Assembly: GCF_009467825.1 (NCBI RefSeq)
Contig: NZ_WIOK01000003.1
Location: forward strand, 1-64,000
Origin: Cyclobacterium xiamenense
GTDB lineage: Bacteria; Bacteroidota; Bacteroidia; Cytophagales; Cyclobacteriaceae
DNA length: 64,000 nucleotides
Reading direction: 5' to 3'
Shown here: piece after piece, positions 60,320 through 64,000 of the stretch
How positions within the stretch are numbered: the first letter of the stretch is position 1
Layout: each line of letters opens with the position of its first letter
The notes under the pieces: generated by a model
Seen by the model: only the letters and a program-made list of their open reading frames with translations
Told to the model about the DNA's origin: nothing
Databases searched by the model: none
Position numbers and translations under genes: made by a program

Positions 60320-61612
60320 TTACAGACTCCTTAACGCATTTTCATTGGCATCCAAAATTTTGTCCAGGTGCTCCTGTTCCAGGGCGGTGGATAAAAACAA
60401 GCTTTCATACTGAGAGGGGGCCAGATATACACCCTGCTTCAACATGGCGTTAAAATACCGTCCAAACAACGCCGTATCACAAGTCTGCGCATCGTCAAAG
60501 TGCTTTACCTGGCGGTCGGTAAAAAACAGGCTATACATGCTCCCGATGGCATTGGTGGTGTAGGGAAGCCCCAGTCGATCCAGGCTGGCGTGAATCCCTT
60601 CCACCAGGGTTTCCCCGATTGTTTTCAGCTGGGTATAGACGGCAGGATGGTGTTTGAGGTGCTGCAGCATGGCCAATCCGGCGGCCATGGCAATGGGGTT
60701 TCCGGACAGGGTGCCCGCCTGGTAAACCGGGCCTTGTGGAGAAACGAAATCCATGATCTCCTTGCGCCCTCCATAGGCGCCAACCGGCATTCCCCCGCCA
60801 ATGATTTTTCCCAGAGTGGTCATGTCCGGGGTGACACCCAGCAGTTCCTGTGCCCCTCCCGGAGCTAGCCGAAAGCCGGTCATTACCTCATCAAATATCA
60901 GCACGATACCCTCTTCGTCGCATATTTTTCGCAAGCCTTCCAAAAATCCAGGTTCCGGCAATACGCAACCCATATTTCCAGCCACAGGCTCCAGGATCAT
61001 GGCGGCAATTTCGTCCTTGTTGGCCTCTACCAATAGTCGTACCTTTTCCAGGTCGTTGTAGGGCGCCAACAAGGTGTCCCGGGCAGTTCCTTTGGTCACT
61101 CCGGGAGAATCCGGATTTCCCATGGTAATGGCACCTGAACCGGCTGAAATCAGAAAACTGTCTCCATGTCCGTGGTAGTTGCCTTCGAACTTGATAAATT
61201 TTTCTTTACCGGTGTATCCCCGTGCCAGGCGGATGGCAGACATGGTCGCTTCCGTACCGCTATTGACCATGCGAACCTTCTCCACCGAGGGCACCATGCT
61301 TGCGATCAACTCGGCAATTTCCACCTCCCGGGCGGTGGGCGCACCGAAAGAGGTCCCTCCTTCCATGGCTTTGATCACCGCCTCCTTGACCTCGGGATGG
61401 TTGTGACCCAGGACCATGGGACCCCAGCTATTGATTAATTCGATGTATTGGTTTCCATCCGCGTCATAAATGTAGGGTCCCTCGGCTCTGGCGATAAACA
61501 GCGGGTTGCCCCCCACCGCCTTAAACGCCCTGACGGGAGAATTTACTCCTCCGGGTATGGTTTGTTTTGCTTGTTCGAAAAGGCGTTTGCTGTTTTCTGT
61601 AATCATCGGCAT
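60320..61612 (-). CDS. hemL: Glutamate-1-semialdehyde 2,1-aminomutase
   Basis: 430 residues, fold-type I PLP enzyme that converts glutamate-1-semialdehyde into 5-aminolevulinate in the C5 pathway of tetrapyrrole synthesis. The PLP lysine is in TLGKIIGGGMPVGAYGG (about 270), preceded by EVMTGFRLA, and N-terminal PGGVNSPVRAF is present. The length is normal. Its start is immediately after the stop of the periplasmic-binding-like gene (no gap), so the pair is translationally coupled. hemA is not in the window. Confidence 0.96.
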   Translation of the reverse strand: MPMITENSKRLFEQAKQTIPGGVNSPVRAFKAVGGNPLFIARAEGPYIYDADGNQYIELINSWGPMVLGHNHPEVKEAVIKAMEGGTSFGAPTAREVEIAELIASMVPSVEKVRMVNSGTEATMSAIRLARGYTGKEKFIKFEGNYHGHGDSFLISAGSGAITMGNPDSPGVTKGTARDTLLAPYNDLEKVRLLVEANKDEIAAMILEPVAGNMGCVLPEPGFLEGLRKICDEEGIVLIFDEVMTGFRLAPGGAQELLGVTPDMTTLGKIIGGGMPVGAYGGRKEIMDFVSPQGPVYQAGTLSGNPIAMAAGLAMLQHLKHHPAVYTQLKTIGETLVEGIHASLDRLGLPYTTNAIGSMYSLFFTDRQVKHFDDAQTCDTALFGRYFNAMLKQGVYLAPSQYESLFLSTALEQEHLDKILDANENALRSL

Positions 61613-63271
61613 TTATTCTTCTTCAATGGTCAATACTCCTTCTTCCAGCCTCAAAATGGGCACGTAATTATTGTACTTAACATTTGAAAAATCAAACCCA
61701 AATGTCAAATTTCCCTCCTGAAAGCCCTTGCGGTTGAGATTTTCCTGAAAGTCAAAACCGGACGCAGCATTGATCACCCGGGAGACCATGTCGGTCAAAT
61801 CATACCCCATGTATACAAAGGAAGAAGGATATTCGTTAAATTTTTCCAGAAATCGCTCCCGAAATTCGGTCAGCTTTTCGTCCGTAAAATCCACTGTATT
61901 GTTACCGACAAAATGAAAATTTTGGGACTCCATCATTTCATAATTGGCAAAATTAAAATACAACCAACTTTCCATGACCACCACAGGGATGCCCGATTCC
62001 AGGGATTCCACCAGGGCAAATGTGGGAGAAGCGATATTTGGATCATCGGAAAAAATAACGATTACGTCCACCGACGCCCCCTCTTCGTTTCCCAGGCCCA
62101 GACTCTCAAAAAATTCCCGGGTTTCCCGGGTACTCAGCTTTTGGCTATTGACGATCTCCAGGCCACTTCTTCTGGCCATTTCCGTAAACATGCCGGCAAG
62201 TTGCTCGTCCCTACTGGCACCCGAATACGCCAAAGCGACGCGGTTGCCTTCAAACCTGCGGCAATAATCGATTACCTTTTGGCTGAGTGCTTGCACGGAT
62301 GGGCGAAACAGATAGGAATACCTGAAATCCCGGATATTATCGTCGATGTTTGACAAGGGATTGATTTGAGGAATCTCGTAGATTTGGGCAAACGCGGCAA
62401 CTTCCGCGGTCTCTTCCGGATAAATGGGCCCTAGAATCACATCAGCTTTTCGTAAAAAAGGGTCCCTAAGAATCTGTGATACTTTTTCGGCGCTTCGTTC
62501 GGTGTCAAAGGTCTGGAAATTTACAGCCACTCCCCTGGCCTTTGCCTCTTCGAAGGCCATCATAATCCCCTGATACAGTTGCAAGACAAAATTATTTTTC
62601 TGGAGACTGTTCACCCCGGAGCCTCCGTCGTAATTAAACGGCAATACCACCGCCACATCCAACACTTCATCCGGAGCTATTTTGTCGCCATTCCCCATCT
62701 GGGTATAGGCAGCGTTTCTGATTTCCTGATAAATCTCTTGCTCACTACTGGAGAGGGAACGTTGGGATTCCAACTTTTCCTTCAACGCCATGACCAGCCC
62801 CAGGTTTTCTGGATAGGCGGCGTATTGCAAGCTGAGTAAACTGGAGGAGCTGATCTTCAGGAATTCATAACTTGCCTCATGGGCCTCCCTTTTTAGGGAT
62901 TCGTCACGAATGGCATCGACCTGCCGCAAGGCTTCCGAAGGAGCCGATAGCTGAAAATGGGTCAGCGCCAGCAGGTACCGGGCCTCATCGGCTCGCTCCC
63001 ATGCGCTGCGCTCGAGCAATTCTGCCAGAACGTTTTTTGCCAATTCGTACTGCCGGTTTTCATAGGCCGCCCGGGCAAAATGGTACCGCGCATATCCGGA
63101 AAGATTGCCGTACCGCTCTTCGTCCAGATACGGGCGGAGGAGCTCCATGGCTTCGTCATGCGTCCCCTGGTCAATCAGGCGTATGGCCCGCTGGTAATTG
63201 GTGGTATCCTCCTGAGCAATCAGGCTAGCCAACGGAAATAGGAGACAGGCAACGAACAGGAATAATTTCAT
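61613..63271 (-). CDS. Periplasmic-binding-protein-like protein with N-terminal TPR
   Basis: 552 residues from ATG 63271. A signal peptide (MKLFLFVACLLFPLASLIAQ) is given by this start; the longer frame to 63523 has no signal and overlaps a promoter region. Residues about 30-200 contain TPR-like units (YARYHFARAAYENRQYELAK), and the C-terminal about 350 form a type I periplasmic binding domain (VVLPFNYDGG, GPIYPEETAEVA, YMGYDLTDM). In Bacteroidota a related PBP1 protein with LysM repeats often precedes guaA. Here it lacks the LysM part. It is joined to hemL. Ligand unknown. Confidence 0.85.
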   Translation of the reverse strand: MKLFLFVACLLFPLASLIAQEDTTNYQRAIRLIDQGTHDEAMELLRPYLDEERYGNLSGYARYHFARAAYENRQYELAKNVLAELLERSAWERADEARYLLALTHFQLSAPSEALRQVDAIRDESLKREAHEASYEFLKISSSSLLSLQYAAYPENLGLVMALKEKLESQRSLSSSEQEIYQEIRNAAYTQMGNGDKIAPDEVLDVAVVLPFNYDGGSGVNSLQKNNFVLQLYQGIMMAFEEAKARGVAVNFQTFDTERSAEKVSQILRDPFLRKADVILGPIYPEETAEVAAFAQIYEIPQINPLSNIDDNIRDFRYSYLFRPSVQALSQKVIDYCRRFEGNRVALAYSGASRDEQLAGMFTEMARRSGLEIVNSQKLSTRETREFFESLGLGNEEGASVDVIVIFSDDPNIASPTFALVESLESGIPVVVMESWLYFNFANYEMMESQNFHFVGNNTVDFTDEKLTEFRERFLEKFNEYPSSFVYMGYDLTDMVSRVINAASGFDFQENLNRKGFQEGNLTFGFDFSNVKYNNYVPILRLEEGVLTIEEE

Positions 63272-63380
63272 AGATGGGAATCGTTTAGTTACAGGAGGGT
63301 CAAACTTCATACCTGATTTTGCAAAAAAACCACTTGAATCACACACGCACGAATTTAACGGTTTTTGAGGCAATTTTTCA

Positions 63381-63409
63381 TAAAAAAACCTGATATCTTC
63401 ATCAGGTTT
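63381..63409 (-). terminator. Intrinsic terminator after guaA
   Basis: On the minus strand AAACCTGAT-N6-ATCAGGTTT forms a 9-bp stem (63386-63394 and 63401-63409) followed by a run of T (complement of 63381-63387). It separates guaA from the periplasmic-binding gene. Confidence 0.75.
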
Positions 63410-63422
63410 GCATTCGGGCAAC

Positions 63423-64000
63423 TTATTCCCATTCGATGGTCGCAGGTGGCTTGGAACTGATATCGTAGACCACCCGGTTGACGCCTTTGACTTTATTGAT
63501 GATGTCGTTGGAAACTTTGCCAAGAAAATCGTACGGGAGATGAATCCAGTCGGCAGTCATGCCGTCAATAGAAGATACAGCCCGAAGGGCGATGACGCGT
63601 TCGTAGGTACGTTCGTCACCCATCACACCCACCGACTGTATGGGCAGCAGGATTGCTCCAGCCTGCCAAACCTGGTCGTACAGACCGGCATCTTTCAGTC
63701 CCTGGATGAAAATATGGTCTACTTCCTGCAGCGTTTGTACCTTTTCCGGGGTGACGTCCCCCAGGATTCGTATCCCGAGACCCGGCCCGGGAAAGGGGTG
63801 CCGGCCAATAATCGTTTCGGGAATGTCCAGTGCCCTTCCTACTTCCCGAACACCGTCCTTAAATAGTGTTTTGAGGGGTTCTACCACTTTCAGTTTCATA
63901 AAATCGGGCAACCCTCCCACGTTGTGGTGGGATTTGATGGTAGCCGAGGGGCCATTTACGGACACCGACTCGATCACATCCGGGTAGATGGTGCCTTGTC
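63423..64000 (-). CDS. guaA: GMP synthase (glutamine-hydrolysing), 3' part
   Basis: The C-terminal about 192 residues are present and the frame continues across the end of the window, so the N-terminal glutaminase part is outside. Visible residues include [29 protein letters not shown], the dimerisation and ATP-pyrophosphatase C-terminal domain [13 protein letters not shown] and the end [16 protein letters not shown], all strongly conserved in GuaA. It converts XMP to GMP. The gene ends with a clear intrinsic terminator. Confidence 0.97.
   Translation of the reverse strand, partial: QGTIYPDVIESVSVNGPSATIKSHHNVGGLPDFMKLKVVEPLKTLFKDGVREVGRALDIPETIIGRHPFPGPGLGIRILGDVTPEKVQTLQEVDHIFIQGLKDAGLYDQVWQAGAILLPIQSVGVMGDERTYERVIALRAVSSIDGMTADWIHLPYDFLGKVSNDIINKVKGVNRVVYDISSKPPATIEWE

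Noticed and set aside
63272-63523. 84-codon upstream extension of the periplasmic-binding-like gene
   Set aside because: It runs through the guaA terminator and into the guaA 3' end; ATG 63271 gives a proper signal peptide.
1-64000. Genome-wide reassignment of TAG
   Set aside because: Many intact genes end in TAG at their expected length, including leuA and the metallophosphoesterase, so TAG is an ordinary stop here.
1-64000. tRNA, rRNA, CRISPR and complete insertion sequences
   Set aside because: I looked for tRNA-like TTCGA arms, regular spaced repeats and transposase motifs and saw none I could support.

Overview
This 64 kb window comes from a bacterial chromosome, almost certainly a member of the Bacteroidota, possibly a Saprospiria- or Cytophagia-like marine or soil lineage (the class is a guess). 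The evidence is TAnnTTTG-type -7 promoter boxes, small conserved families typical of Bacteroidota (DUF4168, DUF6567, DUF5107, the pdxA-DUF177-rpmF order), signal peptides and lipoprotein signals of the usual kind, hybrid TolB/TPR/AraC regulators, and an RF2 gene with a programmed +1 frameshift. I found no rRNA, tRNA, CRISPR array, complete insertion sequence or prophage.

Layout. 1-19 kb is mostly housekeeping: the 3' end of a GH20-like hexosaminidase; a long leftward block (plsC, gatC, a 927-aa membrane TPR protein, an ABC ATPase, a cobalamin adenosyltransferase, ilvE, a small secreted protein, prfB); NfeD; then rightward a LysM/RlpA-like cell-wall protein, pdxA, DUF177-rpmF, leuA and a secreted amidohydrolase/phosphoesterase pair. 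19-30 kb holds DUF4168, a 1043-aa DUF5107/TPR protein, a leftward set of small or uncharacterised genes (two alpha-solenoid proteins, a serine hydrolase, an acyltransferase, an ankyrin lipoprotein) and a membrane-anchored AraC/TolB/TPR regulator. 30-38 kb is an AT-richer accessory stretch rich in nucleases (Mrr-like, HigBA toxin-antitoxin, EEP nuclease, GIY-YIG/DUF4357), interrupted by a penicillin acylase and a YdeI protein.

38-50 kb contains a CDF metal exporter, an imidazolonepropionase-like amidohydrolase translationally coupled to two DUF4386 membrane proteins, a DUF6567 lipoprotein, a quinone-reductase-like MDR enzyme, a second TolB/TPR/AraC regulator of opposite domain order, a hydratase of the FAH fold, and an HxlR regulator divergent from an NTF2-like lipoprotein. 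The two promoters of that last pair fall symmetrically inside one palindrome.

51-59 kb is a decaying segment. A GH53-like glycosidase and a DsrE protein are each interrupted by one in-frame TAG, a methyltransferase is 5'-truncated and shifted by one missing base, and a broken copy of an epimerase 5' end lies 1.6 kb upstream of the intact epimerase. Intact genes here include a membrane-anchored protein of unknown function, DoxX, a second DUF6567 protein, a sulfotransferase-like protein and an AAA ATPase. 60-64 kb returns to housekeeping: hemL, a periplasmic-binding-protein-like lipoprotein-sized protein, and the 3' part of guaA running off the window.

The strongest leads are the two amber-interrupted genes (one with the stop in the loop of a perfect 10-bp hairpin), the palindromic divergent promoter of the HxlR gene, the nuclease-rich stretch at 30-38 kb, and the unrecognised membrane protein at 52.5-53.5 kb. 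None of these amounts on its own to a proven new system.
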